NCBI RefSeq assembly: GCF_000241485.1
Contig: NZ_JH584241.1
Coordinates: 3,278,210 to 3,342,209 of the forward strand
Source: Sphingomonas sp. PAMC 26605
Lineage (GTDB): Bacteria > Pseudomonadota > Alphaproteobacteria > Sphingomonadales > Sphingomonadaceae
Length of the DNA stretch: 64,000 nt
Direction of reading: 5' to 3'
This document shows positions 27,055 through 37,157 of the stretch, in pieces (positions within the stretch are counted from its first letter, which is position 1; every line of letters begins with the position of its first letter). The notes beneath the pieces were generated by a model, which saw only the letters and a list, made by a program, of their open reading frames with translations, ran no database searches and was not told the DNA's origin. Both the position numbers and the translations under genes were made by a program.

Positions 27055-27081
27055 AAAGGCCCGCCATTGCTGGCGGGCCTT
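27055..27081 (-). terminator. Terminator hairpin downstream of recA
   Basis: GGCCCGCC and GGCGGGCC form a perfect 8-base-pair stem with a six-base loop about 100 bases past the recA stop. On the minus strand it is followed by TTTC, so the T run is short; on the plus strand only TT follows. Confidence 0.6.
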
Positions 27082-27178
27082 CCCGGTTTTGCGACGGCGT
27101 GGTCATGCCGCCTGTCGTAAGAGCGCGGCCGAGCCCTGCCGTCGCTCCCTGCCCCGGACCGACCGGCCCGGAGCGAAC

Positions 27179-28288
27179 TCACATCTCGGGTTCGTCCCCG
27201 TCGTCGGGCTCGCCGCCGACCATCATTTCCTCGGCGACCTTGTCGGTGCGCGCGCGGATCGAGGCTTCGAGCCGGTCGGACATTTCGGGATGCTCCTTGA
27301 GGAACGTCTTCGAATTCTCGCGGCCCTGGCCGATGCGGACGCTGTCATACGAGAACCACGCGCCCGACTTCTCGACCAGCCCGGCCTTGACGCCGAGATC
27401 GAGGATCTCACCGATCTTCGACACGCCCTGCCCGTACATGATGTCGAACTCGACCTGCTTGAACGGCGGAGCGACCTTGTTCTTGACGACCTTGACGCGC
27501 GTCGTGTTGCCGATGATCTCATCGCGATCCTTGATCTGCCCGGTGCGGCGGATGTCGAGCCGGACCGAGGCGTAGAATTTCAGCGCATTGCCGCCGGTCG
27601 TCGTCTCGGGATTGCCGTACATCACGCCGATCTTCATGCGCAGCTGGTTGATGAAGATCACCATGCAGCGCGAACGGCTGATCGAGCCGGTGAGCTTGCG
27701 CAGCGACTGCGACATCAGACGCGCCTGCAGGCCGACATGGCTGTCGCCCATCTCGCCTTCGATTTCGGCGCGCGGCACGAGCGCCGCGACCGAATCGACC
27801 ACCAGCACGTCGATCGCGTTCGAGCGCACCAGCGTGTCGACGATCTCGAGCGCCTGCTCGCCGGTGTCGGGCTGCGAGACGATCAGCTCGTCGATGTTGA
27901 CGCCGAGCTTCTTGGCATAGACCGGATCGAGCGCGTGCTCGGCATCGACGAACGCCGCGGTGCCGCCGGTCTTCTGCGCCTCGGCGATCACGTGGAGCGC
28001 GAGCGTCGTCTTGCCCGATGATTCGGGACCGTAGATCTCGATCACGCGGCCGCGCGGCAGACCGCCGACCCCGAGCGCGATGTCGAGGCCGAGCGAGCCG
28101 GTCGAGATCACCTCGACCTGCATCGTCTGCTTCGAACCCAGCTTCATCGCCGAGCCCTTGCCGAACGCGCGATCGATCTGCGCGAGTGCGGCTTCGAGCG
28201 CCTTCGCGCGCTCGTCCTTGGCCTTTTCGGCGGCCTTGTCCGTGGATGCTGCCATTTTGCTGTCGATGACCTTCAAAGATACCGCCAT
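27179..28288 (-). CDS. recA: Recombinase RecA
   Basis: RecA forms filaments on single-stranded DNA, drives strand exchange and triggers LexA self-cleavage. The 369-residue protein shows the Walker A motif GPESSGKTT (near residue 82), the L1/L2 DNA-binding loops (including [10 protein letters not shown] and [15 protein letters not shown]), and an acidic C-terminal tail. The ATG at 28288 is preceded by GGGAGC; a second in-frame ATG at 28255 would drop 11 residues and is the alternative start. A LexA-type SOS box lies about 80 bases upstream, so the gene should be DNA-damage inducible. Confidence 0.97.
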   Translation of the reverse strand: MAVSLKVIDSKMAASTDKAAEKAKDERAKALEAALAQIDRAFGKGSAMKLGSKQTMQVEVISTGSLGLDIALGVGGLPRGRVIEIYGPESSGKTTLALHVIAEAQKTGGTAAFVDAEHALDPVYAKKLGVNIDELIVSQPDTGEQALEIVDTLVRSNAIDVLVVDSVAALVPRAEIEGEMGDSHVGLQARLMSQSLRKLTGSISRSRCMVIFINQLRMKIGVMYGNPETTTGGNALKFYASVRLDIRRTGQIKDRDEIIGNTTRVKVVKNKVAPPFKQVEFDIMYGQGVSKIGEILDLGVKAGLVEKSGAWFSYDSVRIGQGRENSKTFLKEHPEMSDRLEASIRARTDKVAEEMMVGGEPDDGDEPEM

Positions 28289-28363
28289 TGGTAGCTCCCG
28301 TCGCTAGACCGAACGCCCGTCGCGTTCAATGCGTGACGACGATGTATCGCATTTGTTCTGCGA

Positions 28364-28378
28364 GAACAAGTGCGGAAC
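28364..28378 (-). promoter_or_regulatory. SOS box (LexA site) of recA
   Basis: On the minus strand the sequence is GTTCCGCACTTGTTC, which is exactly GTTC-N7-GTTC, the LexA operator known in alphaproteobacteria. It overlaps a possible -35 (TTGTTC) with TACATC 17 bases further, so LexA would block the polymerase. A second half-site (GAAC) directly after it makes a GTTC-N5-GAAC palindrome at 28355-28367. Confidence 0.85.
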
Positions 28379-28422
28379 GACGGGCGTTTTGCGAAGGTCA
28401 CAGCACAGGTTACAGCGGCAGG

Positions 28423-29304
28423 TTAGGGAAGCCCGCCGCCGCCCATCGCGCCATAGACCTGACCGGTGGTGAAGCTCGCATCGTTCTCGGCGAGCGCGAC
28501 ATAGATGTTGGCGAGTTCGCCCGGCTGGCCGGGGCGGCCGAGCGGAGTCTGGCTGCCGAACTGTTCGAGCTTCTCCATCGTCGCGCCGCCCGAGACCTGC
28601 AGCGGCGTCCACACCGGCCCCGGCGCGACGCCGTTGACGCGGATGCCCTTCTCGGCGAGCTGCGCCGCGAGGCTGCGCACATAGCTCGTCGTCGCGGCCT
28701 TGGTCATCGCATAGTCGTACAAATCCTTCGACGGCATCGTCGCCTGTTCCGAGGTCGTGCCGATGATCGACGCGCCGGGCTGGAGATGCGGCAGCGCCGC
28801 CTTGATGATCCAGAACGGCGCGTAGATGTTGGTCTTGATCGTCGCGTCGAAATCCTCGCTGGTGAGGTCGAGGATCGAGGCGCGCGTCTGCTGGCGCGCC
28901 GCGTTGCTGACGAGGATGTCGAGCCCGCCCAGCTGTTCGACCGCGGTCGCGACGAGCGTCTCGCAGAACGCCTCGTCGCGCAGATCGCCCGGGATCGCGA
29001 CGCCCTTGCGCCCGGCCTGCTCGATCAGCGCGATCACCTCGCGCGCATCCGCTTCTTCATCGGGGAGATAGTTGATCGCGACGTCGGCGCCTTCGCGCGC
29101 ATAGGCGATCGCCGCCGCGCGGCCCATGCCGGAATCGCCGCCGGTGATGAGCGCCTTGCGCCCTTCGAGCCGGCCCGAGCCGCGATAGCTGTCCTCGCCG
29201 TGATCGGGCTTCGGGTTCATGTCGCGCGCGAGCCCCGGCCAGGGCTGCGTCTGCTTTTCGAACGGCGGCTTGGGCCCCTGCCGCGGATCCTTGAGAATGG
29301 CCAT
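28423..29304 (-). CDS. Short-chain dehydrogenase/reductase (SDR), YhdG/YghA-like
   Basis: The 293-residue protein has the long N-terminal extension of the glucose/ribitol-dehydrogenase-like SDR group (PFEKQTQPWPG), the cofactor motif TGGDSGMGR near residue 54, NNA-type VSNAARQQ, and the catalytic triad with YDYAMTK. Members reduce or oxidise small aldehydes and sugars with NAD(P)H and are often stress induced. The substrate is unknown. It is a single gene between recA and a receiver protein gene, with its own RBS region. Confidence 0.87.
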   Translation of the reverse strand: MAILKDPRQGPKPPFEKQTQPWPGLARDMNPKPDHGEDSYRGSGRLEGRKALITGGDSGMGRAAAIAYAREGADVAINYLPDEEADAREVIALIEQAGRKGVAIPGDLRDEAFCETLVATAVEQLGGLDILVSNAARQQTRASILDLTSEDFDATIKTNIYAPFWIIKAALPHLQPGASIIGTTSEQATMPSKDLYDYAMTKAATTSYVRSLAAQLAEKGIRVNGVAPGPVWTPLQVSGGATMEKLEQFGSQTPLGRPGQPGELANIYVALAENDASFTTGQVYGAMGGGGLP

Positions 29305-29390
29305 GTCATGTTCCCGTCGTCTTGAGGTTCGACGGGGAAACCCGTCAGCCCATCACGGGTTCATTGAAAATCGACAGGCCGCGCCGTGTG

Positions 29391-29741
29391 TCAGCCGAGC
29401 GCGTCGAGCGCCTTCGCCACACCGTCCATCGTGAACGGCTTCGGCAATGTCGGCCGGTCGCGATATTCCTCGGCGACCGTGTCATGCGATCCGCCGGTCG
29501 CGAAGACGAACGGAATGCCCTTCTGCGCCAACACGTCGGCGATCGGGAAGCTCTTCTCGCCGCCGCGCAGGTTGACGTCGAGGATCGCAGCCTCCACCCC
29601 GCCACCAGCGATCACCGCGAGCGCCGCCTCGACCGTATCGGCCGTGCCAGCGACCGCTTTGCCGAGCACGTCGAGGAAATCCTCGATCATCATCGCGATG
29701 AGGGGTTCGTCCTCGACGATCAAAATGCTGTGCACGCTCAT
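29391..29741 (-). CDS. Single-domain response regulator (receiver only)
   Basis: This 116-residue CheY-like protein has the acidic residues in IVEDEP (D11), the phosphoacceptor D55 in AILDVNLRG, T82 in FATGG and K101 in LPKPF. It has no output domain, so it would act by protein contact or as a phosphate sink. It ends a possible unit with cckA: the gap between them is 37 bases on the same strand. A role in the CckA phosphorelay is inferred from position only. Confidence 0.85.
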   Translation of the reverse strand: MSVHSILIVEDEPLIAMMIEDFLDVLGKAVAGTADTVEAALAVIAGGGVEAAILDVNLRGGEKSFPIADVLAQKGIPFVFATGGSHDTVAEEYRDRPTLPKPFTMDGVAKALDALG

Positions 29742-29778
29742 TCGGCGGCCTTAGCGCCACCCGGCGCCATCCGCCAAG

Positions 29779-32184
29779 TCATTTCGCGCGCAGCGCCTCG
29801 CGCGTCGCCTCCGCAAGCTGCTGGACGGTAAAGGGTTTGGCGAGAAAGGCGACATTGTCGAGATCGATCGACTTGCGCAGCGTTTCCTCGGCATAGCCCG
29901 ACATGAACAGGATCGGCAGATCGGGATAGCGCGTGCGCACCTGGCGGACCATCGTCGGCCCGTCCATCAGCGGCATCATCACGTCGGAGATGAGCAGATC
30001 GGGCTTGTCGCACGATACGAGCAGTTCGAGCGCCGCCTCGCCATTCTCGGCGGTCAGCACGGTATAGCCCTGCCGCGTCAGCGCGCGCTCGGCGACCGCG
30101 CGGACCATGTCCTCATCTTCGACGAGCAGGATCGTCCCCGTTCCCCACAGATCGGCGGGCTTCCCGCGCGGCGCGGCCTTTGCCGGCGCTGCATCGACCA
30201 GCGCCCCCGCCGTGTGGACGGGAAGGTAGATCGTGAAAACCGCCCCGGCCGGGCCCTGGGGGCCGGCCTTGACGCTGTCGGCGAAGATCCAGCCGCCCGA
30301 TTGCTTGACGATGCCGTAGACGGTCGAGAGGCCGAGCCCGGTGCCCTTCCCCACTTCCTTGGTGGTGAAGAAGGGTTCGAAGATCTTGGGCAGGATCTCG
30401 GGCGGAATGCCGCCGCCGGTATCGGAGACTTCGAGCACGACATAGTCGGCCGGGGGCAGGATGTCCGAGCCGAGCTTGCGGACCTGCGCCGCGGTGACGG
30501 CATAGGTCTGAATCGTCAGCGTGCCGACGCCGCGCGGATCCTTCGCGATCATCGCGTCGCGCGCGTTGACCGCGAGGTTGACGACGACCTGTTCGAGCTG
30601 CCCCGGATCGGCGCGCACGGGGGAAAGGTTGCGGCCGTGCTTGACGGTCAGCGTTACCGTCTCGCCGAGCAGGCGCTTCAACAGGTTCGAGACTTCGGAA
30701 ATGATGTCGGGCAGTTGCAGCACCTGCGGGCGCAGCGTCTGCTGGCGCGAGAAAGCGAGCAATTGCCGCGTCAGACTCGCCGCGCGGTTCGAATTGGCGC
30801 GGATCTGCTGGATGTCGTCATAGTCGCTGTCGCCGGGCGAATGACGCATCAGCATCAGGTCGCAATGCCCGATGATCGCGGTCAGGATATTGTTGAAATC
30901 GTGCGCGACACCGCCGGCGAGCTGCCCCACCGCCTGCATCTTGGTCGCCTGTGCGACTTCGCGCTTGAGCCGCGTCTCCTCGCTATTGTCCTTGAGGCTG
31001 AGCAGCACCGCCGAATCGCCCAGCCCCCGCGCGCCCGCGATCGACAGCGCGACGGGCTCGTCGGGATGATCCTTCAAGCGCACCGCGAGATCGGTCGAAT
31101 GCGTCGCCCCCCCGGCGAAGCGCCGGATCGCGTCGGCGACGACGCCCTTGTCCTCGCGCACCAGCAGGTCGCCCGGATAGATTGGCGGGCTCGCCGGATC
31201 GACCGCCGCGGCGCGCGCGAAGGCGTCGTTCATCTGCAGGAAGCGGCCGTCGCCACCGATCAGCGCGACGCCGAACGGCATCAGCGCGACGAGACTCTTG
31301 ATATGCGCGCTCGCGCTCTCGCCGATCGCGGCGTGGCCCTCCTCCTCGTCGATCAGCGCGACGAGCATCGGTGCGTCGTCGCCGTCGAGGAACGGGATCT
31401 GGAGCACGCGCAAGGGGTTGCGCGTCAGCCCCTCGCGCTCGAAGCGCGCCATGCCCTGGGCATCGGTGATCAGGAAGCGAGCAAAGTCGCGTCCGACGAT
31501 CGCGCCTTCGTCCTGCCCCATCGCGCGTGCGCGCAGCACACGATTGGCAGCGCGGATCCGGCCGTCGGGATTGATCAGCGCCGCCATGATTCCGGCGCCG
31601 CCGAGCCGATCGCCGGTCGCGCCGGCGATCAGGTTTTCCATCGTCTGTGCAAGGTCGAGCCCCTGCGGGGCGAAGAACCGCCAGACGAGCAGATTCTCCT
31701 CCTCGCCCGCGCGCGTGACTTCGGCGGCGAGCTTGGCACCCTTGAGCGCGAGCCGGTCGAGCGTCGCCCGCCCGTCCCGCCACGCAGCCCGACCGACGCT
31801 ACCGAGCCGATCGATCTCGCCCGGCTCGAGCGGCAGGCCGGGGGGCGTCGGGAAGCCGCCGAACACCGTCTCGTAGCGATCGTTGGCGCAGACCAGCCGG
31901 CCGGCGCGGTCGGTTACCGCGATCGCATCGGGGCTGCTCGCGGCGAGCGCACGCGCGACGCTCCAATCGGGTTCGGGCGCGGTCCCGCCACTCGGCGGGA
32001 AGAAACGCCGCGCGGCGATCAGACCGCCGGTGAGCACGAGCGATCCGGCAAGAAACGCCGCCGCCAGCGCCACGCTGTGGACGAGCAGCAGGATCACCGC
32101 CGCCGCCGCAACGCCGCAGCCGAGCGCGATCAGGGCGGGGTTGCGCGGCGCGGGAGCGGAAGGGGGCGCGGGGAACGTGGCCAT
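29779..32184 (-). CDS. cckA: Hybrid histidine kinase CckA
   Basis: CckA is the cell-cycle kinase/phosphatase that feeds ChpT and CtrA in alphaproteobacteria. The 801-residue protein has two N-terminal membrane helices (about 15-55), PAS-like domains (about 85-400), the H-box [17 protein letters not shown] (His about 428), and an ATPase domain with [15 protein letters not shown]-terminal receiver carries Asp about 733 in [14 protein letters not shown] and Lys in FLAKPF. The AHDFNN H-box is typical of CckA. The start is the ATG at 32184; a frame start 12 codons upstream is less likely. It lies next to a receiver-only gene that could take part in the same relay. Confidence 0.92.
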   Translation of the reverse strand: MATFPAPPSAPAPRNPALIALGCGVAAAAVILLLVHSVALAAAFLAGSLVLTGGLIAARRFFPPSGGTAPEPDWSVARALAASSPDAIAVTDRAGRLVCANDRYETVFGGFPTPPGLPLEPGEIDRLGSVGRAAWRDGRATLDRLALKGAKLAAEVTRAGEEENLLVWRFFAPQGLDLAQTMENLIAGATGDRLGGAGIMAALINPDGRIRAANRVLRARAMGQDEGAIVGRDFARFLITDAQGMARFEREGLTRNPLRVLQIPFLDGDDAPMLVALIDEEEGHAAIGESASAHIKSLVALMPFGVALIGGDGRFLQMNDAFARAAAVDPASPPIYPGDLLVREDKGVVADAIRRFAGGATHSTDLAVRLKDHPDEPVALSIAGARGLGDSAVLLSLKDNSEETRLKREVAQATKMQAVGQLAGGVAHDFNNILTAIIGHCDLMLMRHSPGDSDYDDIQQIRANSNRAASLTRQLLAFSRQQTLRPQVLQLPDIISEVSNLLKRLLGETVTLTVKHGRNLSPVRADPGQLEQVVVNLAVNARDAMIAKDPRGVGTLTIQTYAVTAAQVRKLGSDILPPADYVVLEVSDTGGGIPPEILPKIFEPFFTTKEVGKGTGLGLSTVYGIVKQSGGWIFADSVKAGPQGPAGAVFTIYLPVHTAGALVDAAPAKAAPRGKPADLWGTGTILLVEDEDMVRAVAERALTRQGYTVLTAENGEAALELLVSCDKPDLLISDVMMPLMDGPTMVRQVRTRYPDLPILFMSGYAEETLRKSIDLDNVAFLAKPFTVQQLAEATREALRAK

Positions 32185-32320
32185 TGCCGCATGCTGTGAG
32201 CGCTGCGCCGCGCGCGTCAAGGCTTAAGCGGCGGGGTGCCGCGGCGAGCGAGCGGTTTCGCGACGAAGCCCAGCCGCGAAGCGATCGGGCCCCCGCGGCG
32301 GACGCGGGGACCCGAGCATC

Positions 32321-34375
32321 TTACCAGACCTTCACGCGCTCGGCGGGCGCGAGGTACATCTTGTCGCCCGGCTTGACGCCGAACGCCGCGTACCAGGCGT
32401 CGACGTTGCGGACTTCCGCGGTGCGGAACGGACCCGGCGAATGCGGGTCGCTCAGCAGCTGCGAGCGCAAAGCGGGCTCGCGGAACTTGATCCGCCAGAC
32501 CTGCGCATAACCGAGATAGAAACGCTGATCGCCGGTCAGACCGTCGATCACCGGCGCAGGCTTGCCGCCGAGCGAGCGATGATAGGCGTCGTACGCGAGC
32601 GCGAGGCCGGCGAGATCGGCCATGTTCTCGCCGAGCGTGAGGCCGCCCTTGATGTGCTGACCCGGGAGCGGCTCGTACGCGTCGTACTGCTTGACCAGCT
32701 GATCGGTCATCGCGGTGAAGCGCGCGACGTCCTGCGGCGTCCACCATTCCTTCAATGCACCGGTCGGATCGAACTTGCGGCCCTGATCGTCGAAGTGATG
32801 GCTGAGCTCATGGCCGATGACCACACCGATGCCGCCGTAATTGACCGCGGGATCGGCCTTCGCGTCGAAGAACGGCGGCTGGAGGATCGCCGCCGGGAAG
32901 ACGATCTCGTTCATCGGCGGGTTGGCATAGGCGTTTACCGTCATCGGGGTCATGCCCCATTCGGTGCGGTCGATCGGCTGGCCGAGTTTTTTCAGATCGC
33001 GCTGATACTCGAACTGGTTGCCCGCCGCGACGTTGCCGACGAGATCGTCGCGCTTGACCTGCAGCGCGCTATAGTCGCGCCACTTGGTCGGATAGCCGAT
33101 CTTGGGGGTGAAGGCGGCGAGCTTGGCGTGTGCCTTGACCTTGGTCTCGGGCGCCATCCAGGTCAGCTTGTCGAGCCGGTTGCCCATCGCCGCGATGATG
33201 TTCTTGACGAGCTGATCGGCCGAAGCCTTCGACGCGGGCGGGAAATAGGCGGCGACATATTGCTGGCCGACATCCTCGCCGAGCGCACCCGACACCGTCG
33301 CGACGCCGCGCTTCCAGCGCACCGGCTGCTGCGGCGCGCCGCTCAGCACGGTGCCGTAGAAGGCGAAATTGGCGTCGTTGATCGGCTTCGACAGATAGCC
33401 GGCATAGGAGCGCAGCGTGCGCAGGATCATGTAATCCTGCAGCACCTGCATCGGCGCATCGGCGAACGCCTTGGCTTCGCCCGCGATCGCGCTCGGCATG
33501 CCGACGATATAGGCCGGCTGACCCGCCGTACCGGTCGCCTGGAGATAGGCCGCCCAGGGGAAGCCCGCTGCCTTGCCGTCGAAATCGGCGGCAAGATACT
33601 TGTTGTAGGTCAGGTCGGCGTTGCGCGACTTGACGCGGTCCCAATGCGCCTCGGCGAGCGTCTTTTCGAACGCGAACACCGCGGCTGCGCGCTGCGCGGC
33701 ATTGTCCTGCCCGGCAAGGCCGAGCATCGTCGCCTGATACGCCTGGTACTTGGTGCGCGTGTCGGCGAGCTTGGGGTCGTCCTTCAGGTAGTAATCGCGA
33801 TCGGGGAGGCCGAGGCCGCCCTGATAGACGTGGACGATGTAATTCTCGGGCGCCTTGTCGTCCTGGCCGACGCCGACGCCGAACAGGCCGCCGACGCCGC
33901 GCTGCTGGAGCTTGGCCATTTCGCTGGCGAGCGCGGCCTTGTCCTTGGCGGCCTTGATCTCCGAGATCCATGGCTGGATCGGGGCGATGCCCTTCGCGTT
34001 GACCGCGGCTTCATCCATGAAGCTCGCGTAGAAGTCGCCGATCTTGTTGCCCGGCGCCTGCGTCGCCTTGTCGAGGATGATCCGCGTCCGCTCGAGCGAG
34101 CGGTCGGCGAGGACGTTGAACATCCCGTAGGTCGCCTTGTCGTCGGGGATCTGCGTCTTGGCTTCCCATGCGCCGCCGGCATATTTGCCGAAATCGTCGC
34201 CCGGCTTGACCGCGCTGTCCATGCCGGAAAGGTCGAGCCCGAAGCTGCCGATCTCGGCGCCGGTCGCGGCACTCGGCGCAGCGGCGGCGGGCTTGGGCTT
34301 GCCGGCCTGGGCATAGGTCACGCCGCCGACTGCGGCCGATGCCAATAGCGAGAGCGTTAGGAGCGACAGCCGCAT
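32321..34375 (-). CDS. Exported M13-family zinc metallopeptidase (neprilysin-like, PepO-type)
   Basis: The 684-residue protein has a Sec signal peptide (1-22, ending TYAQA) and the full M13 signature: NAYANPPMNEIVFPA, the zinc site HELSHHFDD (near residue 521), the third ligand in GENMADLAG (near 578), and a C-terminal ending in VKVW. M13 enzymes cut peptides of up to roughly 40 residues, so this one probably processes peptides in the periplasm or outside. The long N-terminal helical lobe with SFMDEAAVN is intact. It is a single gene with its own leader. Confidence 0.93.
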   Translation of the reverse strand: MRLSLLTLSLLASAAVGGVTYAQAGKPKPAAAAPSAATGAEIGSFGLDLSGMDSAVKPGDDFGKYAGGAWEAKTQIPDDKATYGMFNVLADRSLERTRIILDKATQAPGNKIGDFYASFMDEAAVNAKGIAPIQPWISEIKAAKDKAALASEMAKLQQRGVGGLFGVGVGQDDKAPENYIVHVYQGGLGLPDRDYYLKDDPKLADTRTKYQAYQATMLGLAGQDNAAQRAAAVFAFEKTLAEAHWDRVKSRNADLTYNKYLAADFDGKAAGFPWAAYLQATGTAGQPAYIVGMPSAIAGEAKAFADAPMQVLQDYMILRTLRSYAGYLSKPINDANFAFYGTVLSGAPQQPVRWKRGVATVSGALGEDVGQQYVAAYFPPASKASADQLVKNIIAAMGNRLDKLTWMAPETKVKAHAKLAAFTPKIGYPTKWRDYSALQVKRDDLVGNVAAGNQFEYQRDLKKLGQPIDRTEWGMTPMTVNAYANPPMNEIVFPAAILQPPFFDAKADPAVNYGGIGVVIGHELSHHFDDQGRKFDPTGALKEWWTPQDVARFTAMTDQLVKQYDAYEPLPGQHIKGGLTLGENMADLAGLALAYDAYHRSLGGKPAPVIDGLTGDQRFYLGYAQVWRIKFREPALRSQLLSDPHSPGPFRTAEVRNVDAWYAAFGVKPGDKMYLAPAERVKVW

Positions 34376-34432
34376 AGAATGTATCCTTCCTGAACAATAT
34401 TGCTGCGTGTTGTACCGCTATGACACAAGCAG

Positions 34433-35017
34433 TCAAATCGTTCTTGTCGCTCCGTGGCGATGCGCGCGTGCGCGCCATTTACGCGCGATCCGCAGGCGCC
34501 AGACGAAGCTCGTCGCGACATAGCCGAGGATCGCGAGAGCGATCGCGAGGATCACCAGCCCGACGATCGTCGCCGGGCCACCGTGCGACACCAGCCAGTG
34601 CAGCCAGCTCGCATTCGCCTGGACGTTGCGCGCGATCGGCGCGCCGGGAACGTCGCGGTCGAGCCGCAGCACCCAGTGGCCGATCTCGTACGCGCCCCAG
34701 AACAGCGGCACGGTGGTGATCGGATTGTGCAGCAGCGTCGTGCCGACCGCGACCGGCACGTTGGCGCGCACCGGCAGCGCGGTCACCGCGGCGAGCGGCA
34801 TGTGCGCGAAGGGAAACAGGATCCCGGTAAACAGCCCGAGCGCGACGCCGCGTGGCACGGAGCGGCGGGTGAAGCGCCACAACGACGGCGCGAGGATGCG
34901 GTGTGCGACGGGGCGCAGGAAGCGATTCGCCTCGATGCTCTCGCGCGTCGGCACATGCCCGCGCACCCAGCCCGCCGCACGGGCAACGGGACCGGGCCGC
35001 GCCACATGCTCAGCCAC
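34433..35017 (-). CDS. DUF2062 family membrane protein
   Basis: The 194-residue protein has the DUF2062 core: [20 protein letters not shown] with hydrophobic helices, [19 protein letters not shown], and a C-terminal membrane helix (about 152-175). It ends in a very basic tail. The function of this family is not established. It starts with GTG and overlaps the smpB stop by eight bases, so the two are translated together; smpB-DUF2062 pairs are common in sphingomonads as far as I know. The gene's place directly behind smpB does not by itself suggest a role. Confidence 0.85.
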   Translation of the reverse strand: MAEHVARPGPVARAAGWVRGHVPTRESIEANRFLRPVAHRILAPSLWRFTRRSVPRGVALGLFTGILFPFAHMPLAAVTALPVRANVPVAVGTTLLHNPITTVPLFWGAYEIGHWVLRLDRDVPGAPIARNVQANASWLHWLVSHGGPATIVGLVILAIALAILGYVATSFVWRLRIARKWRARAHRHGATRTI

Positions 35018-35492
35018 GGTCGCGCATGATCCGGCCCTGTTCGCGCTTCCAGTCGCGCTCCTTGATCGAGTCGCGCTTGTCGTGATCCTTCTTGCCCTTG
35101 GCGAGCGCGAGCTCGATCTTGGCGCGGCCCTTCGAATTGAAATAGACCATCAGCGGCACGAGCGTCATGCCCTCGCGATTGACCGCGCCGTGCATCTTGT
35201 TGATCTCGCGCTCCTTCAGGAGCAGTTTGCGCACGCGCTTGGGCTCGTGATTGTAGCGGTTGCCGTGGCTGAATTCGGGCACGTTCGAATTGATCAGCCA
35301 GACCTCGCCATCCTTGACCTCGGCATAGCTCTCGGCGATCGAGCCGGTGCCCGAGCGCAGCGATTTCACCTCGGTGCCCGTCAGCGCGATCCCGGCCTCA
35401 TAGACCGTCTCGATATAATAATCGTACCGTGCGCGCCGGTTCTCGGCGACGATCTTGGTCTTTTCGAACAGGGGAGGTTTGGGACGCGCCAT
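35010..35492 (-). CDS. smpB: tmRNA-binding protein SmpB
   Basis: SmpB brings tmRNA to stalled ribosomes for trans-translation. The 160-residue protein shows the family landmarks: [38 protein letters not shown], and a basic C-terminal tail with [19 protein letters not shown]. The ATG at 35492 (MARPKPPLF) is the usual start. The tmRNA gene itself is not in this window. It is followed by the overlapping DUF2062 gene. Confidence 0.96.
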   Translation of the reverse strand: MARPKPPLFEKTKIVAENRRARYDYYIETVYEAGIALTGTEVKSLRSGTGSIAESYAEVKDGEVWLINSNVPEFSHGNRYNHEPKRVRKLLLKEREINKMHGAVNREGMTLVPLMVYFNSKGRAKIELALAKGKKDHDKRDSIKERDWKREQGRIMRDRG

Positions 35493-35644
35493 GGGAGGCG
35501 CGATGTAGGCGTTGCCGCGCGGAAACAAAAGCCACGCTTCGCATTTAACCAAGCGAATCGGGTAAAACACGCGCTAACCTCCTATCTAGGGTTAGGGTGT
35601 AATGTCCGCTCGCGCCGCTGCCCGTTTCATTGTAGGCTTTTCTC

Positions 35645-36061
35645 ATGTCCGATCTCGCCGCTCCCAAATTCGCGACCCACAGTTTCGCAATCGCCATCGA
35701 GGCGGCCGACATCGACTTCATGGGGCATGTCAACAATGCCTCCTATCTGAAGTGGGTGCAGGACGCGGTGGTCAGCCACTGGCAGCGCTTCGCGCCGAGC
35801 GAGGCGCTCGCGACGCACGCCTGGGTCGCGCTCAAGCACGAGATCACCTATCGCAAGCCGACCTTCCTCGACGACGAGGTGATCGCGACCGTGCTGCTCG
35901 AAAAGGTGCAGGGCGCGCGGGCGTTCTACGAGACGGTGATCAAGCGCGGCGAGGAGGTGCTCGCCGAGGTCAAGTCGAGCTGGTGCTGCCTCAACGTCGA
36001 GACGATGCGGCCAGCACGGCTAGCGCAGGGCGTGATCGACCGGTTCTTCGCCAAGGATTGA
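35645..36061 (+). CDS. Acyl-CoA thioesterase of the hotdog-fold 4HBT/YbgC type
   Basis: This 138-residue single-domain hotdog protein carries the 4HBT signature DIDFMGHVNNASYLKW, with catalytic Asp24 and the HVNN turn at 28-31. Proteins of this type hydrolyse acyl-CoA or 4-hydroxybenzoyl-CoA-like thioesters as tetramers. The substrate is unknown. It is on the plus strand, wedged between smpB and dapA, which both run on the minus strand. A long inverted repeat directly follows it. Confidence 0.85.
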   Translation: MSDLAAPKFATHSFAIAIEAADIDFMGHVNNASYLKWVQDAVVSHWQRFAPSEALATHAWVALKHEITYRKPTFLDDEVIATVLLEKVQGARAFYETVIKRGEEVLAEVKSSWCCLNVETMRPARLAQGVIDRFFAKD

Positions 36062-36072
36062 GGGCGTCTCTA

Positions 36073-36180
36073 GCCCCTCCCCTTCAGGGGAGGGGTTGGG
36101 GTGGGGACGTGTCCGGATTGCGCTGGTCTCTGCGAGGCTTCCTTCCCCCACCCCCTACCCCTCCCCTGAAGGTGAGGGGC
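36073..36180. repeat. Long inverted repeat (GCCCCTCCCC family) between thioesterase gene and dapA
   Basis: The left end GCCCCTCCCCTTCAGGGGAG is answered by CTCCCCTGAAGGTGAGGGGC on the right, with an inner pair GGGTTGGGGTGGGG and CCCCACCCCCTACCC. It fills the gap between two convergent genes. The same arms occur in the element inside gspE at 55484-55592. Confidence 0.85.
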
Positions 36181-36190
36181 AAGAAGTGAG

Positions 36191-37072
36191 TCAGACCAGC
36201 CCCGCAGCCGCCAGCCCGGCATCGACCGCACGCTGGCTCGCTTCGCTCGGCCAGGTCATCGGCAGCCGCAGCGCCTTGGGGAAGTCCGGGCGGAGCTTGT
36301 TGACGGCATACTTCACCGGCCCCGGCGAGGCATCGGTAAACAACGACACGTGCAGCGCGAACAGCCGATCGTGCAGCGCCAGGGCCTCGACATAATCCCC
36401 TGCCCCGCACGCCGCCTGGAACTCGGCGCACAACTTCGGCGCGACGTTCGCGGTCACCGAAATGCACCCGATCCCGCCGGTCGCGTTGAACGCGAGCGCC
36501 ATGTCGTCATTGCCCGACAATTGCTCGAACCCCGCGGGACACGCCGCACGCTGCGCCGAGACGCGCTGGATCACGCCGGTCGCATCCTTGATGCCGATCA
36601 CGCTCGGGAAAGCATGCGCGATCCGCGCCACGGTCTCGACCGCGATATCGGTCACGGTGCGGCCGGGCACGTTGTAAAGCACGATCGGCAGGTCGCACGA
36701 TCCCGCCACGGCCTCGAAATGGCGGGAGATGCCTTCTTGGTTGGGCCGGTTGTAATAGGGCGGCACCATCAACGCGGCGTCGGCCCCCGCCGCCTTGGCC
36801 GCCTTGATATTGTGGATCGCGACGCGCGTGTCGTTCGACCCCGCGCCAGCCAGCACCGGCACGCGTCCGCGCGCCTGATCGACGCACACCGCGACGATCG
36901 CGAAATGCTCCTCGGCCGACAGCGTCGCCGCCTCGCCCGTCGTTCCGCACGGCACGAGCCCGGCCGAACCTTCGGCGATCTGCCACTCGACGAAATCGCG
37001 ATAGGCGCGCTCGTCGAAGCTGCCGTCAGCGGCGAACGGCGTGACCAACGCCGGGATCGATCCCGAAAACAT
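36191..37072 (-). CDS. dapA: 4-hydroxy-tetrahydrodipicolinate synthase
   Basis: DapA condenses pyruvate with aspartate semialdehyde, the first step of the lysine and diaminopimelate branch. The 293-residue protein shows GTTGE at 43-47, Tyr133 in VLYNVPGRT, and the Schiff-base Lys162 in VIGIKDATG. The ATG at 37072 (MFSGSIPAL) is the standard start; a longer reading frame upstream would overlap the divergent transglycosylase gene. Together with that gene it relates to peptidoglycan: one supplies diaminopimelate, the other cuts the wall. Confidence 0.96.
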   Translation of the reverse strand: MFSGSIPALVTPFAADGSFDERAYRDFVEWQIAEGSAGLVPCGTTGEAATLSAEEHFAIVAVCVDQARGRVPVLAGAGSNDTRVAIHNIKAAKAAGADAALMVPPYYNRPNQEGISRHFEAVAGSCDLPIVLYNVPGRTVTDIAVETVARIAHAFPSVIGIKDATGVIQRVSAQRAACPAGFEQLSGNDDMALAFNATGGIGCISVTANVAPKLCAEFQAACGAGDYVEALALHDRLFALHVSLFTDASPGPVKYAVNKLRPDFPKALRLPMTWPSEASQRAVDAGLAAAGLV

Positions 37073-37157
37073 ACGAATTGCTCCTGCGGACGGAATTCCG
37101 TCGCATTTCTGGTTTATTGATCGGGACAAATACGGACCGGAGGCATAGTCTGTCCAC

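Larger units (their letters stand above)
26645..27178. other. Gap of 534 bases between GST and recA holding repeats
   Basis: This stretch has no supported gene. It contains the second REP-like copy (26802-26828), a 15-base tandem repeat (26882-27046) and the recA terminator hairpin (27055-27081). A long plus-strand open frame here exists only because the 15-base repeat keeps frames open and it runs on antisense to recA. Confidence 0.6.

Noticed and set aside
26841..27575. A plus-strand frame with five-residue repeats (SLARP-like)
   Set aside because: Repeat units of 15 bases open all frames alike, and the frame continues antisense into recA. Treated as a tandem repeat, not as a gene.
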